The notes: generated by a model not told the origin, from the letters alone. A stretch of 64,000 nt of DNA from Acidobacteriota bacterium (GCA_020637335.1 JACJWC010000013.1:62001-126000); one strand, 5' to 3'. Shown: positions 1-9,126, numbered from the stretch's first letter. A program made the numbers and translations.

Positions 1-1
1 C

Positions 2-1393
2 TACATCGATTTGGCGTTTTACGTGGTGAAGGGTGAAGTCGAAGTTTCCACCCAACGCAATCCGGTTCACGCCAATGCGCCACTCTTTGATTCCACCTTG
101 CGCTCGATGGACGTGCGTGCGCCTGAAGCCGGCCAGGGAACCGTGGTTTTGAAACGCAAACAGCTCGGGCTAGAATTTAGCGGTGAACGCAGCATCACTT
201 TTTTGGCCAGCATGGACATGGACCTACCCAAAGGCAGCGCGGTTCGTCTGGGACCGGGCGAATTTTTTGGCGAAATTGGCGCCTTAAGTGGCTGGCCGCA
301 ATCCGTAACTGCCGTGACCCAAAGTGAGTGCATTCTGATCCAAATCCGTTTGCCTGCCTTGCGCATCCTCAAGAGCAAGGCGCCATCGGTCAAGGCAAAG
401 TTGGATGAACGCTATAAACAACGGACCTTGACCCACCACCTGCAAAATACGCCGCTGTTCAGCAGTTTGAGCGATCGTGATGTCAAACGCCTGATCGATT
501 CCGTTGAGCTGGTTTCATGCGAACCGGGCCAAAAGATTGTGGGTTTTGGTGATCCACTTGAGGCTTTGTACTTGGTGCGATCCGGTTTTGTCAAATTGAC
601 GCAACCCTTTGGTTCAGGCGAGTTATTGGTTTCCTACCTGTCCAAGGGCATGAGTTTTGGGGAAGTGGAGTTGTTGGTCCACGAGAAAGGGCCCTGGACG
701 GCGTCGGCCTACTCGGTCGAATATGCAGAACTGGTCAAGATTCCGCTCAACGTTTTGGACCATTTACTCAGTTACCAACCCGTATTGGAGGACAAGCTCT
801 GGCGCACGAGTGCGATCAGGGTCCGCGAGGCCGGATACAGTCAACGCAACGTCTTGATGCCCGAATTCCGGCAATTGGCCTTGGATTCTGGTTTGGTACA
901 GGGCACGAGTATTTTGGCCATTGATCTGAACCGCTGCACCCGCTGTGATGATTGCGTTACAGCCTGTGCGTCTACCCATGGTGGACGGCCCCGTTTCATT
1001 CGCGAAGGAAATAAGGTTCAAAACTGGTTGATCCCCAAATCCTGTTATCACTGCCTGGATCCCGTCTGCCTGGTCGGGTGTCCAACCGGATCGATCCATC
1101 GCGGTGGCGCAGCCGAAGTCATCGAGATCCAAGACGATTTGTGTATTGGCTGCGGCGCCTGTGCGCGCAACTGCCCTTACGATGCGATCGTCATGCACGG
1201 CGATGGCGAGAAGTGGCCAGATGACATGATCCCAACTGGGTTACGCGGGAAGGATCGCTTGATTGCCAGCAAATGCGATTTGTGCAGCCAGGCGGGCCAC
1301 GAGCCTGCTTGTGTCAGTCAATGCCCACAGGGCTGCGCGACTCGGGTGGAAAGTGTGGAAGCCTTCCAAACGCTTCTGTTTAAAGAGGATTAA
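2..1393 (+). CDS. cNMP-binding / four-cluster 4Fe-4S ferredoxin protein (5' end outside window)
   Basis: The reading frame is open to the window edge and the first residues already lie inside a cyclic-nucleotide-binding fold, so the true start is upstream. Order: a first cNMP-binding-like domain with an insertion of about 45 residues (to residue ~125), a second one (~145-265), then from ~residue 305 four ferredoxin cysteine sets: CTRCDDCVTAC, CYHC-x4-CLVGCP, CIGCGACARNCP and CDLC-x7-CVSQCP. This cluster layout is that of DmsB/NrfC-type electron-transfer subunits. Both cNMP domains keep the FGE turn but lack the Arg that normally grips the cyclic phosphate, so nucleotide binding is doubtful. 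It probably passes electrons between a cytosolic donor and the cytochrome b/c partners encoded next. The stop is 1 nt before the next start codon. Confidence 0.88.
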   Translation, partial: YIDLAFYVVKGEVEVSTQRNPVHANAPLFDSTLRSMDVRAPEAGQGTVVLKRKQLGLEFSGERSITFLASMDMDLPKGSAVRLGPGEFFGEIGALSGWPQSVTAVTQSECILIQIRLPALRILKSKAPSVKAKLDERYKQRTLTHHLQNTPLFSSLSDRDVKRLIDSVELVSCEPGQKIVGFGDPLEALYLVRSGFVKLTQPFGSGELLVSYLSKGMSFGEVELLVHEKGPWTASAYSVEYAELVKIPLNVLDHLLSYQPVLEDKLWRTSAIRVREAGYSQRNVLMPEFRQLALDSGLVQGTSILAIDLNRCTRCDDCVTACASTHGGRPRFIREGNKVQNWLIPKSCYHCLDPVCLVGCPTGSIHRGGAAEVIEIQDDLCIGCGACARNCPYDAIVMHGDGEKWPDDMIPTGLRGKDRLIASKCDLCSQAGHEPACVSQCPQGCATRVESVEAFQTLLFKED

Positions 1394-1394
1394 C

Positions 1395-2207
1395 TTGAAT
1401 ATACGCGCGCTGGACCTCCAGAAAATCGGTTTGACACCCGGACCATTGACCCTGTTTTTCGCCATCTTGGGTTTGGCTTTGATTTCCGCTCTGCTGGCTC
1501 GGGACGTGTCGCAAACGGTTTTGGGCGCCGTCACCTTGGTTTTTTTGTTTTTAAGCTCGGTCTATGGTGTACGGCGTCGCTTGCGTGTTGTGGCGGCTGC
1601 GCGGGCCAGTCAAGCTGCTGCTTGGTTGCAGTGGCATTGGGTGGCTTCCGGCCTGCTCTTTTTTGGCTTTTTGTTTCATACCCAAGGCCGGTTTCCCGGG
1701 AGTGCCTTGGGGTTCTGTCTATGGTTGGTTTTGCTTTGGACCTTGATCAGCGGGCTTTTGGGGTGGGCCATCCAACGCTGGGTGCCGCGGGTGCTGGCCT
1801 CGCTTTCAACCGAGGTCTTGTTTGAACGCATACCCGAGTTGGTCACCGAACTTTCGATAAAAGCCCAGAAAACCGTGGCGGGCAGTCATCCCTCGCTGGA
1901 GAATCTATTTCATCGGCGACTATTACGGCGCTTTCAGAACATTAATCACTCCTGGGTTTTCGTATTTGATATTTCTGGTGGACTGGCCAAGCACATGAAG
2001 GGCCTGCATTATTTGATGGGGTTCTTGTCAGGCTCAGATTTAGAGCGCGGTCAGAAACTGGAATCCCTCTTAAAGACAAAAGCGGAACTGGATGCGCATT
2101 TCACCTTGCAGTCCTTATTGCGCAACTGGTTGTATTGGCACGTGCCCGCAGCATTTCTGCTCTGGGCTTTGGTGCTCGTTCATCTCTTTACCTTGATTTA
2201 CTACTGA
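1395..2207 (+). CDS. Membrane cytochrome b-like protein, bis-histidine type
   Basis: Start chosen at TTG 1395, preceded by AGAGGA at 1384-1389; an upstream extension would run through the previous gene. The 270-residue product has two N-terminal membrane segments, two more around residues 75-125, and one at the C-terminus. Two His-x13-His pairs, each inside a hydrophobic segment (HWVASGLLFFGFLFH and HVPAAFLLWALVLVH), have the spacing used to hold haem b. It likely anchors the complex in the inner membrane and carries electrons across it, between the iron-sulfur protein upstream and the multihaem cytochrome downstream. I cannot name a family; haem binding is inferred from the spacing. Confidence 0.8.
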   Translation: MNIRALDLQKIGLTPGPLTLFFAILGLALISALLARDVSQTVLGAVTLVFLFLSSVYGVRRRLRVVAAARASQAAAWLQWHWVASGLLFFGFLFHTQGRFPGSALGFCLWLVLLWTLISGLLGWAIQRWVPRVLASLSTEVLFERIPELVTELSIKAQKTVAGSHPSLENLFHRRLLRRFQNINHSWVFVFDISGGLAKHMKGLHYLMGFLSGSDLERGQKLESLLKTKAELDAHFTLQSLLRNWLYWHVPAAFLLWALVLVHLFTLIYY

Positions 2208-2223
2208 ACGCGGAAAGGATCCC

Positions 2224-3684
2224 ATGGCCAGTAAAAAAGACACAAAAGGCGTTTACAGCAAGGTCGATTTGACCTTGAGCAAACGCTATCCAGACGTCGC
2301 CAAAAGCAGAAAGCTATTAAAGGTGTCGGTGCTTTTGGGTGCCAGCGTGTTGGCCGTGTCTTTTGGGTTGTGGTGGACGCCTTTTATGTTTTCGAATCGG
2401 CCGATTTCTCAGGTCCATCACAGCTTTGCTAGCGAGTGCCAGCAATGTCACGATGCGGGTCGCGGGGTTCCCGAGGCAAAATGTTTGGATTGCCACCAGA
2501 AAAGTTCGATGGATCTGAACTTGACGGCCCATTTCCAAGCCACAATCCCTGCGCAACATCCGGCCCAGCGCGACGCAGAGCGTTGTATCGCCTGCCATGT
2601 GGAGCACCGCGGACACGCGGCAAATCCGCTTATGGTGGAGTCACGGGCTTGCGCTGCCTGTCACGGTTTTGAGGCTCTCCAGGGTCATCCGAGACCGACA
2701 TTCGAGGCAGATTTTCAAGAAAAGCCCGGCCTGTTTTTCACCCACGCACGTCATGTCCAAGAGTGGATGAAGCGCGATGGCAACCCCGATCTGGATGCGT
2801 CCTGTGGCCATTGTCACCAGGCCGATGGAGATGGAATGGGTTTTGCCCCAATTTCGTTTGAGCGTGACTGTGCCCTATGCCATTTGACCGGCACGGATCA
2901 AAGCCAACCGCTACCCATCGCTTCCTCCGAAAATACTTTTGGCGTGCTTGATCTGGCTCAATTGCGCACCAGCTATTTGGCTGGAAGTGAATGGAGCTTG
3001 AGCGCCAATCCACTCGACTTTCGCGTGGATCCGGACGGTAACCTGACCAAATTGGGCGTTGAACACCGGGACCCCTTTATTATGAGCAACCTGCGCTATT
3101 TGCGAACCCTTCTATTTCCCGAGCCGAATCTGGTGGGCCTTTCCGATGTGAACCATCCGATCCAGGATCAGAAAACGGTCATAGCGGAATTGGAGGCTCA
3201 AATCCAACGGCTGCGCAGCGAACCCAATCGCCAAGTTCAAGCAGAGCTCGACCAGTTGGAAAGCCTCCTGGCCAAAATCCGGTCGCAACAAGGACCGAAA
3301 CTTGAGAATGAAAATCAGCAACCACAGGGCGAACTTTTGCAACGGGTTGAGGCCGTAGTTCGACCTTTGACCGAAGCGTGTCGTGTGTGTCATTTATTTG
3401 AAAATGCTGCCTTTATGCCTGTTCAGTCCGATCAAAAAACCTGGCGGGTCGGCGCCTTTAACCATGCGGAACACGAAATTCAAAAGGCCTGTAGCGCCTG
3501 TCACCAGCGGGTGGATTTCTACTCGCCTGACCATCAGGGGGAAACGGAACAGGATCGGGCAACGATCCTAAATCTGCCGAGCCTCGAATCGTGCAGCGAA
3601 TGTCACGGACAAAAGGTTGAGGATACCTGTGTAACCTGCCATCTCTTCCATCCGCGCCAAATCCACGTGGAGGCGCCCGAATGA
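2224..3684 (+). CDS. Decahaem c-type cytochrome, membrane anchored
   Basis: A 486-residue protein with one N-terminal membrane segment (residues ~37-60) acting as anchor or uncleaved signal, then a periplasmic region with ten CxxCH haem c attachment motifs: CQQCH, CLDCH, CIACH, CAACH, CGHCH, CALCH, CRVCH, CSACH, CSECH and CVTCH. A roughly 120-residue stretch without haem motifs, including a coiled-coil-like run rich in Glu, Gln and Leu (residues ~320-370), separates haems 6 and 7. Start is ATG 2224, 16 nt after the cytochrome b stop. It should receive or deliver electrons on the periplasmic side for the adjacent cytochrome b/Fe-S pair. The terminal partner is unknown. Confidence 0.93.
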   Translation: MASKKDTKGVYSKVDLTLSKRYPDVAKSRKLLKVSVLLGASVLAVSFGLWWTPFMFSNRPISQVHHSFASECQQCHDAGRGVPEAKCLDCHQKSSMDLNLTAHFQATIPAQHPAQRDAERCIACHVEHRGHAANPLMVESRACAACHGFEALQGHPRPTFEADFQEKPGLFFTHARHVQEWMKRDGNPDLDASCGHCHQADGDGMGFAPISFERDCALCHLTGTDQSQPLPIASSENTFGVLDLAQLRTSYLAGSEWSLSANPLDFRVDPDGNLTKLGVEHRDPFIMSNLRYLRTLLFPEPNLVGLSDVNHPIQDQKTVIAELEAQIQRLRSEPNRQVQAELDQLESLLAKIRSQQGPKLENENQQPQGELLQRVEAVVRPLTEACRVCHLFENAAFMPVQSDQKTWRVGAFNHAEHEIQKACSACHQRVDFYSPDHQGETEQDRATILNLPSLESCSECHGQKVEDTCVTCHLFHPRQIHVEAPE

Positions 3685-3989
3685 ACGCACCCGCTCGGCT
3701 CTTTTGCAAATATGGCCCGCTAAAAGGCAAATCGTTTGAATTGAAGGAAACCAACACGATTGGTCGTAAAAGCGACAATGACTGCGTCTTGGAACACCAC
3801 ATGGTCAGCAGCCACCACGCGCGTATTTTTTGGGATGAAAAGGCCGGCTGTTTTAAGATCGAGGATCTGGACAGCTTGAATGGAACCCGTTTGGATGGCT
3901 CCTTCATCCGCCAAGTCGAAAGTTTGGGACCCCTTCATTTGATCTCCTTCTCCGGCCACGAATTTTTCTTTCAGATCCTGCCTGGCTAA
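3681..3989 (+). CDS. FHA-domain protein, stand-alone
   Basis: A 102-residue protein that is almost only a forkhead-associated domain, a phosphothreonine-recognition module. It has the family signature GRKSDND, then SSHHARI and LNGTRLDG at the expected spacing. Its ATG overlaps the cytochrome stop (ATGA), so translation is coupled to the electron-transfer genes. That suggests the complex is recruited or gated by Thr phosphorylation. A Ser/Thr kinase is encoded at 28487-31783, but no direct link can be seen. Confidence 0.92.
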   Translation: MNAPARLFCKYGPLKGKSFELKETNTIGRKSDNDCVLEHHMVSSHHARIFWDEKAGCFKIEDLDSLNGTRLDGSFIRQVESLGPLHLISFSGHEFFFQILPG

Positions 3990-5278
3990 TGATTTACAAA
4001 AGCCTGTTTCACTGGGGCGCGCGTTTACGCAACCCCAGTCTCCTTCCACAATTGAAGGCGCTGATTACCAGTCAAAACTGGTCCAGAACGCAGTTGGAAG
4101 ACTTTCAACAGGAGCGTTTACGCGAATTACTGATCTGGGCCCAACGCGCGCCGTATTATCAAAAATTATTCACAGATCTGCAATTGGACCCTGAGCGCAA
4201 GTGGGATCCAGGGGATTTCCAAAAATTACCCATCCTTGATAAAGCCACGTTGCTCGACCAGAACGAAGCCATCCACACCCAATACCCGTGGCCCAAATTG
4301 TTTTTTTGCGAAACGTCAGGTTCGACAGGCCAGGTTCTGACCTTTCGGCGCAATGAACGTTGGGACTCGTTTAATCGCGCTTCTATTTGGCGCGGTTACC
4401 AGTGGCATGGCGTGCAACCCTGGGATCGCAACCTGTATTTCTGGGGTTATAATTTTGGTTCGCGGAAACGCCTGAAAACACGAATTTTAGATGCTGCCCA
4501 AAACCGATTTCGCTTGTTTGATTATCGGCCCGAAACGCTTCGTGCGGTTTTGCCGCGGCTCAAGCAAGTGGTTTACATTCACGGCTACTCCAGCATGATT
4601 TACGAATTGGCCCGGTTGGTTCTGGACCAAGTCGGCCCACTGGAATTACCGAAACTCAAAATGATCAAGGGGACCTCCGAGAAGATTTTTCCCCATTACC
4701 AAGAGACTATTCGCCAGGCATTTGGCCGCAACATGATCAGTGAATATGGCGCTGCCGAATCGGGCATTATTGCGTTTGAGTGTGCGTCTGGCAACATGCA
4801 CCTCAACATGGAAGGCTGTTTGGTTGAGGAAGTCGATCATGAGATTTTGGTTACCAACCTGCTCAGCCATTCGTTCCCCATCATCCGCTACCGGCTAGGC
4901 GATACCATCCGTTTAGGGGACCCCAAGTACACTTGCCCGTGTGGCTTGGCCCATCCGATTTTGGAAGAAGTGACGGGTCGGATCGGTAAGAATTTGATCG
5001 GTAAAACGGGTCATTATCCCTCACTGACCTTGTATTACATTTTTAAAAATTTGTTTTTCGAAAAAGGATTGAAACTGAATTATCAAGCGCACCAATACCA
5101 AAAAGGCCAGTTGGTTTATCGATTGACCAATGCGCTGAGTCCCGACCTGGAGCGCCAAATTCGCTTGGAATCGGGCAAGTATTTTGGTGTAGATATGGAC
5201 TTGGTGTTTGAGCAGGTGGAAACGCTACAAACCTATCAAGGCAAATTGAAGGACTTTATTTCCCACATTGAGGCCTGA
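3989..5278 (+). CDS. PaaK/CapK-like adenylate-forming enzyme
   Basis: A 429-residue member of the phenylacetate-CoA ligase / CapK branch of adenylate-forming enzymes. Visible marks are the phosphate-binding loop ETSGSTGQ (residues ~110-117), the A5-type motif SEYGAAESG and the later R-YRLGD segment, followed by a Cys pair (CPCG) often seen in CapK-like proteins. Such enzymes activate a carboxylic acid as acyl-AMP; the substrate here cannot be told. The start codon overlaps the FHA stop (TAATG), so it belongs to the same operon. How it serves an electron-transfer operon is unclear. Confidence 0.86.
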   Translation: MIYKSLFHWGARLRNPSLLPQLKALITSQNWSRTQLEDFQQERLRELLIWAQRAPYYQKLFTDLQLDPERKWDPGDFQKLPILDKATLLDQNEAIHTQYPWPKLFFCETSGSTGQVLTFRRNERWDSFNRASIWRGYQWHGVQPWDRNLYFWGYNFGSRKRLKTRILDAAQNRFRLFDYRPETLRAVLPRLKQVVYIHGYSSMIYELARLVLDQVGPLELPKLKMIKGTSEKIFPHYQETIRQAFGRNMISEYGAAESGIIAFECASGNMHLNMEGCLVEEVDHEILVTNLLSHSFPIIRYRLGDTIRLGDPKYTCPCGLAHPILEEVTGRIGKNLIGKTGHYPSLTLYYIFKNLFFEKGLKLNYQAHQYQKGQLVYRLTNALSPDLERQIRLESGKYFGVDMDLVFEQVETLQTYQGKLKDFISHIEA

Positions 5279-5325
5279 ATCGGGTTTAATGAAGTTATCT
5301 CAATTCATTAAAGGCGGCTAATCTG

Positions 5326-6825
5326 ATGAAGGGCTGTATCGCGTGTGGCCACCCGCAAACTGCTGAAGCGGGCCAGTGGGCCTTTTCCCAGGGCGGCAAT
5401 GCGTTTGATGCGGCCATCGCCGCGTTTTGGGCCGCATGTGTGGCTGAACCGGCCTTGGCCTCGCCTGGTGGCGGCGGCTTCCTCCTTGCCGCATCGCCGG
5501 ATTGGGACGCAAGGCTCTACGATTTTTTTGTTCACACACCGCAGCGAAAACGCCAGATTCCAGAGCAAAGTTTTTTCCCGATCCAGGGCAATTTCGGCAA
5601 AGTGACCCAAACCTTTCATATCGGCGCGGGCGCTGTGGCGACGCCGGGCGCCGTGCGCGGTATTTTTGCTGTTCAGCGGGACATGGCTAATTTACCCATG
5701 AAGGTCTTGGTGCAACCGGCTTTGGATTTGGCCCGCAATGGTGTTGTCGTCAATGCGCACCAAGCCTATGTTTTCCAGATCATTCAACCGATTTTTCAGG
5801 CGACCTCCTCTGTGCGGGCTTTGTTTCGAAGTCCGCAGTCTGAAAATGACGTTTTGCAACGGGGCGACCGATTTCATAACCCAGAACTGGCTGATTTTTT
5901 GGAAGTTTTGGCTCGTGAAGGCGAACGGCTTTTTTATGAGGGTGAGGTCGCGGATTTGGTGGCTGCTGCCTGTGAATCGGGGTTTGTGCAAAAGTCTGAT
6001 TTACTGGGTTATCGCTGTGTGGAACGAAATCCGCTGGAATGGTCCTATCACCACAAAACGTTGTTGAGTAACCCCGTTCCCAGTTCGGGCGGGTCCCTGA
6101 TCCGTTTTGGACTGCAGCTATTGCAACAGGCCTATGAAAAGGCGACCCTTAACCTGGGTTTTTTGGCAGAGGTATTTGCCGCCACAGAAAGTAGGCGGAA
6201 CCTGATTGCCCAAAGACCAGAAGGCTTGGACGCGTTGGAAGTGCAACGGTATTACGACGCGGTTTGTCTGCGAGCGCGTGCTTACCGCGGCACCACGCAA
6301 ATCAGCGCTGCAGATCAAGAAGGAAACCTCGCCTCTTTAACGGTCAGCAATGGCGAGGGCTGTGGCTTTTTAGTGCCCAAGTGCGGGTTTATGCTCAATA
6401 ACATGCTCGGAGAAGAGGATCTGAATCCTGGTGGTTGGCACCGTTGGCCCGTGGACCAGCGCATGACTTCGATGATGGCACCTTCCATGTTGATCGAGAA
6501 GGATCGTCAAATTGTCTTGGGTTCGGGTGGTTCTAATCGCATTCGCACCGCATTGGTCCAGGTCCTGGCCCATCTGCTGTTTGATGCGACTGACCTAAAG
6601 ACGGCTGTCCAGGCACCGCGTATCCATGTCGAGGCGGGCAAACTGGATGCGGAACCGGATTTTAAGCCACGCGACTTGCAGGCCTTACTTGCCAAATGGC
6701 CGAACCACCATGTCTGGGATGACCACAACCTGTTTTTTGGCGGCGTGCACGCGGTAGAACGGTGCGGCCGAAAGCTCAGCGGCATTGGCGACCCACGCCG
6801 TGGGGGATCCTGCTTGGTGGGTTAG
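5326..6825 (+). CDS. ggt: Gamma-glutamyltransferase family hydrolase
   Basis: A 499-residue N-terminal nucleophile hydrolase of the gamma-glutamyltranspeptidase family. It shows the early GGNAFDAAIAA and SPGGGGFLLA segments, the autoprocessing site with a Thr-Thr pair at residues 323-324 (GTTQISAAD), a downstream MSSM-equivalent MTSMMAPS and GSGGSNRIRT. The first Thr would become the new N-terminus of the small subunit. I see no signal peptide, whereas many relatives are periplasmic, so it may act in the cytoplasm or belong to an acylase-like side branch. It lies 47 nt after the previous operon and may be transcribed alone. Confidence 0.88.
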   Translation: MKGCIACGHPQTAEAGQWAFSQGGNAFDAAIAAFWAACVAEPALASPGGGGFLLAASPDWDARLYDFFVHTPQRKRQIPEQSFFPIQGNFGKVTQTFHIGAGAVATPGAVRGIFAVQRDMANLPMKVLVQPALDLARNGVVVNAHQAYVFQIIQPIFQATSSVRALFRSPQSENDVLQRGDRFHNPELADFLEVLAREGERLFYEGEVADLVAAACESGFVQKSDLLGYRCVERNPLEWSYHHKTLLSNPVPSSGGSLIRFGLQLLQQAYEKATLNLGFLAEVFAATESRRNLIAQRPEGLDALEVQRYYDAVCLRARAYRGTTQISAADQEGNLASLTVSNGEGCGFLVPKCGFMLNNMLGEEDLNPGGWHRWPVDQRMTSMMAPSMLIEKDRQIVLGSGGSNRIRTALVQVLAHLLFDATDLKTAVQAPRIHVEAGKLDAEPDFKPRDLQALLAKWPNHHVWDDHNLFFGGVHAVERCGRKLSGIGDPRRGGSCLVG

Positions 6826-6842
6826 GGCAAAGCTGAAGATAA

Positions 6843-6905
6843 GGTCATTAGGGTCATTAATGTCCTTAAAGTCACTAAAGTCGTTAATGACCTTAAAGAC
6901 TTTAT
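6843..6905. repeat. Seven-unit degenerate 9-bp tandem repeat
   Basis: Seven consecutive nonamers fit the pattern NGTCNTTAA: GGTCATTAG, GGTCATTAA, TGTCCTTAA, AGTCACTAA, AGTCGTTAA, TGACCTTAA and AGACTTTAT. The block fills the gap between the convergent ggt and GNAT genes. AAGGTCATTA near one end is the reverse complement of TAATGACCTT near the other, so a hairpin is possible and it may serve as a two-way transcription stop. Read as protein one frame gives SL-rich triplets, but no gene is likely. Confidence 0.85.
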
Positions 6906-6907
6906 TA

Positions 6908-7390
6908 TCACTGCGGTTGCCAGGCCATGAAGTGGTAAATACCCACTTCTCCGGCTTTTTTGAAGCCTAAGCGTTGGTAAAGCCGTTGCGCTGGGTTGTT
7001 GTGTTCCACATGGATGGTCACTTTTTTGCCTTTGCTTTGGGCCAAACCTTGGATTTGGCCAAGGATCTTACTGCCAAAACCCTGACCGCAAAAATCGGGT
7101 AATAGGGCGATGTCAACGATGCGAAACTCGTCTTCACGTTCATCTAAATACAAACGGCCAATGGAATTGCCATCTTGTTCCAAAATCCAGAAATGGCAGT
7201 TCGGGTACTGATCGTGATAGTACTGGTGCTGGGCGGCGAATTGCATGTGCACAAACCCCAGTTTTTGATCCTCTGGCCAATCCAAAAGATCGAGTTCAGC
7301 TTGCCGGGTGGTTCCGTATAACCTGCGCAAAAAGGCGGTGTCCGCCTCGCAACAGGGGCGCAGATCTAAAGGCTTGGGTAATATCAACAT
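6908..7390 (-). CDS. GNAT-family N-acetyltransferase
   Basis: A 160-residue protein of the Gcn5-related acetyltransferase fold. The acetyl-CoA pyrophosphate loop is visible as CGQGFGSKIL (motif A, Q-x-x-G-x-G type) at residues ~104-113 after the IALLPDF strand, and the C-terminal motif B is NPAQRLYQRLGF. A GAGG ribosome site precedes ATG 7390. The acceptor substrate cannot be predicted. It stands 40 nt downstream of the membrane glycosyltransferase on the same strand and may be in its operon. Confidence 0.9.
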   Translation of the reverse strand: MLILPKPLDLRPCCEADTAFLRRLYGTTRQAELDLLDWPEDQKLGFVHMQFAAQHQYYHDQYPNCHFWILEQDGNSIGRLYLDEREDEFRIVDIALLPDFCGQGFGSKILGQIQGLAQSKGKKVTIHVEHNNPAQRLYQRLGFKKAGEVGIYHFMAWQPQ

Positions 7391-7429
7391 CGTTTAACTA
7401 CCTCGTTTGCTGGGATTCTAACCCGAGCA

Positions 7430-8704
7430 CTAGGAAAATGGGCCATGGATTGAGATCCAAACAAGGATCAATCCGCCGACAAACAGGGGCATCTGCTGAT
7501 TCTTTTTTGGTAAACGCCAGTCCAAGCCCATTTTCAGCAACAGCAAGGGCACAAAAGGTAAAAAGAATCGGGTTTTGACATGTAAAACGAGGAAGAGGCC
7601 AAAATAGAGAGCCACCATGCAGGCAAAGGTTTTCCCAAGCAGGGGATTTTTGGCCAGCAGGTTTGGCCATGCCCAAAAAAAACTTAACAAAAGCCCTAAG
7701 TGACAGAGACGTATCCAATTCGCCAGGATTTTGTCACGTAAGAGCGGCTTTTGGTGGCCGTGAATACCGCCCGGGATAAGGTTGACGGCAGTTGTTTCGA
7801 TACTCAGCAGGCGAAAAGGTTGTTTTAAGAGTTGACCCCAAAAGGTTGTCATAACACCCTTATCAACAACAATTTGGAGGGCTTCTTGGCGCGCTTGCCG
7901 GGCGCGGTCCGACCAGGAACCCGACCAGCCATCGTAGGTCGTAATTAGCTTTCCAGCAATGGGCTCTACCCACTCTCGTTTGGGCGATTCCTTGAGACCG
8001 AGCCAAAGGTTGAACGATCCGCTGCCCTGTCGGGCACCCGGACCCAAATGAGTATCCATCCACATATTTAAGACAAGGATATTAAGCAAAATGGGCAGGC
8101 CGCAGGCAAAACTGTGCAACACTCTGCGCTGGCTGGCGCAGATTCCCTGGAGAATTACCAGGATGGGCACCAAGGGTAAAAGGAAGGATTTGAACCACAG
8201 ACACAAACCCAAAGTCAGGCCGGCAAATACCGAAAAACTAAGTCGCTGCTGGGTCAAACAGAGGAGTGCACCCGCAAAAAGGGCCCAATGCAACGTTTCG
8301 GGCCACAGAAAATGGCAGAAGGCGCAGAGTTCCGGATAAGCGAACACGGCTAGCCCAATGCGGCGCGCGCTAATTTCGGACGCTCTACTTTTTAGCGCCA
8401 GGCATTTAATGAAATAGGCGGTAAGTGCGTGGAAAACGATTTGAGGAATGGCGAGTAACCAGCGTGTGGGTCCCAAGATCCCAATCCACAGGCCCAACCA
8501 GCGGATTTGACCTGGTGGCCAAAAGGGATGTTCCTGTAAGGGCTGGCCATGGGCCCAGGCCAGTGCATTGGACCAATAATAGTTTTCGTCGCCGACAAGC
8601 GAACGGTACGGATTCCAAAGGAAAAAGTAGATTTGCGTGGCCAGACCTAGAAAAAGCAGGCCAAAATCCCAGATCTGCCAGTTTCGCAGCTGGGGCCGGA
8701 GCAT
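7430..8704 (-). CDS. Polytopic membrane glycosyltransferase (GT39/ArnT-like)
   Basis: A 424-residue protein with about ten to eleven hydrophobic segments. Just after the first one comes an acidic pair in DENYYW, then PFWPPG; this is the layout of dolichyl- or undecaprenyl-phosphate-sugar mannosyltransferase-like enzymes, where the Asp/Glu pair faces the periplasm. Such enzymes move a sugar from a lipid carrier onto a protein or glycolipid. The short length favours a small family member. Its ATG abuts the stop of the secreted gene upstream, so the two are co-transcribed. Confidence 0.72.
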   Translation of the reverse strand: MLRPQLRNWQIWDFGLLFLGLATQIYFFLWNPYRSLVGDENYYWSNALAWAHGQPLQEHPFWPPGQIRWLGLWIGILGPTRWLLAIPQIVFHALTAYFIKCLALKSRASEISARRIGLAVFAYPELCAFCHFLWPETLHWALFAGALLCLTQQRLSFSVFAGLTLGLCLWFKSFLLPLVPILVILQGICASQRRVLHSFACGLPILLNILVLNMWMDTHLGPGARQGSGSFNLWLGLKESPKREWVEPIAGKLITTYDGWSGSWSDRARQARQEALQIVVDKGVMTTFWGQLLKQPFRLLSIETTAVNLIPGGIHGHQKPLLRDKILANWIRLCHLGLLLSFFWAWPNLLAKNPLLGKTFACMVALYFGLFLVLHVKTRFFLPFVPLLLLKMGLDWRLPKKNQQMPLFVGGLILVWISIHGPFS

Positions 8705-9052
8705 CTACTTTTTGTCCTTTTGGCTCTCCACCCACGGTTTGACCGGGATGACCGGCGTGAACCGCTCCCGCGACCCGTTCATGGCAATGCTTTCCACGTA
8801 ATAAAAATAGGCCTTGTTGGGATCTATTGTTGCATCCACATAACTGTATTGGTGCGGTTCGTCTGAATTGATGGCACCCGATATGGGTGTTTTGGTGATC
8901 CGTTCGAACGGACCTTCCTCGGATTCACCCCGGTAAATATCGAAGCCAAAGTTGTCTTGTTCCGATGCGGTCGTCCAACGGATCGTGCGCGAGGGGACGT
9001 CTGCCTCCAGCTTTGCATCTTGTGCAAACAGGAAAAAAAACAGTGCCAACAT
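8705..9052 (-). CDS. Small secreted fibronectin type III-like protein
   Basis: Start set at ATG 9052 because GGGAGGTCAAC lies directly upstream; the frame stays open to 9103 but without a good ribosome site. The 115-residue product begins with a hydrophobic run ending in FAQDA, a likely signal peptide, then a single beta-rich domain with the pattern IRWTTASEQDNFGFDIYRG ... YSYVDATID ... YFYYVES, as in fibronectin III repeats. Function unknown. It overlaps nothing but runs straight into the glycosyltransferase gene. Confidence 0.8.
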   Translation of the reverse strand: MLALFFFLFAQDAKLEADVPSRTIRWTTASEQDNFGFDIYRGESEEGPFERITKTPISGAINSDEPHQYSYVDATIDPNKAYFYYVESIAMNGSRERFTPVIPVKPWVESQKDKK

Positions 9053-9104
9053 GTTGACCTCCCAGATGCGGCCCAGCATAGCCCAGCCCACAAGCCGTGG
9101 CAAG

Positions 9105-9126
9105 CAACCTACGTGGGTCAGCCAGC
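9105..9126. repeat. 22-bp repeat, copy 1, within a hairpin
   Basis: The 22-bp word beginning CAACCTACGTGGGTCAGCC recurs exactly at 9246-9267. In this copy the 3' part continues as GTCAGCCA-GCT-TGGCTGAC (9117-9135), an 8-bp perfect stem. Looks like a REP-like dispersed element in the dps to secreted-protein gap. Confidence 0.75.

Noticed and set aside
764..1198. Minus-strand ORF of 144 residues inside the Fe-S protein gene
   Set aside because: Complement of a gene with clear cysteine motifs; a shadow frame.
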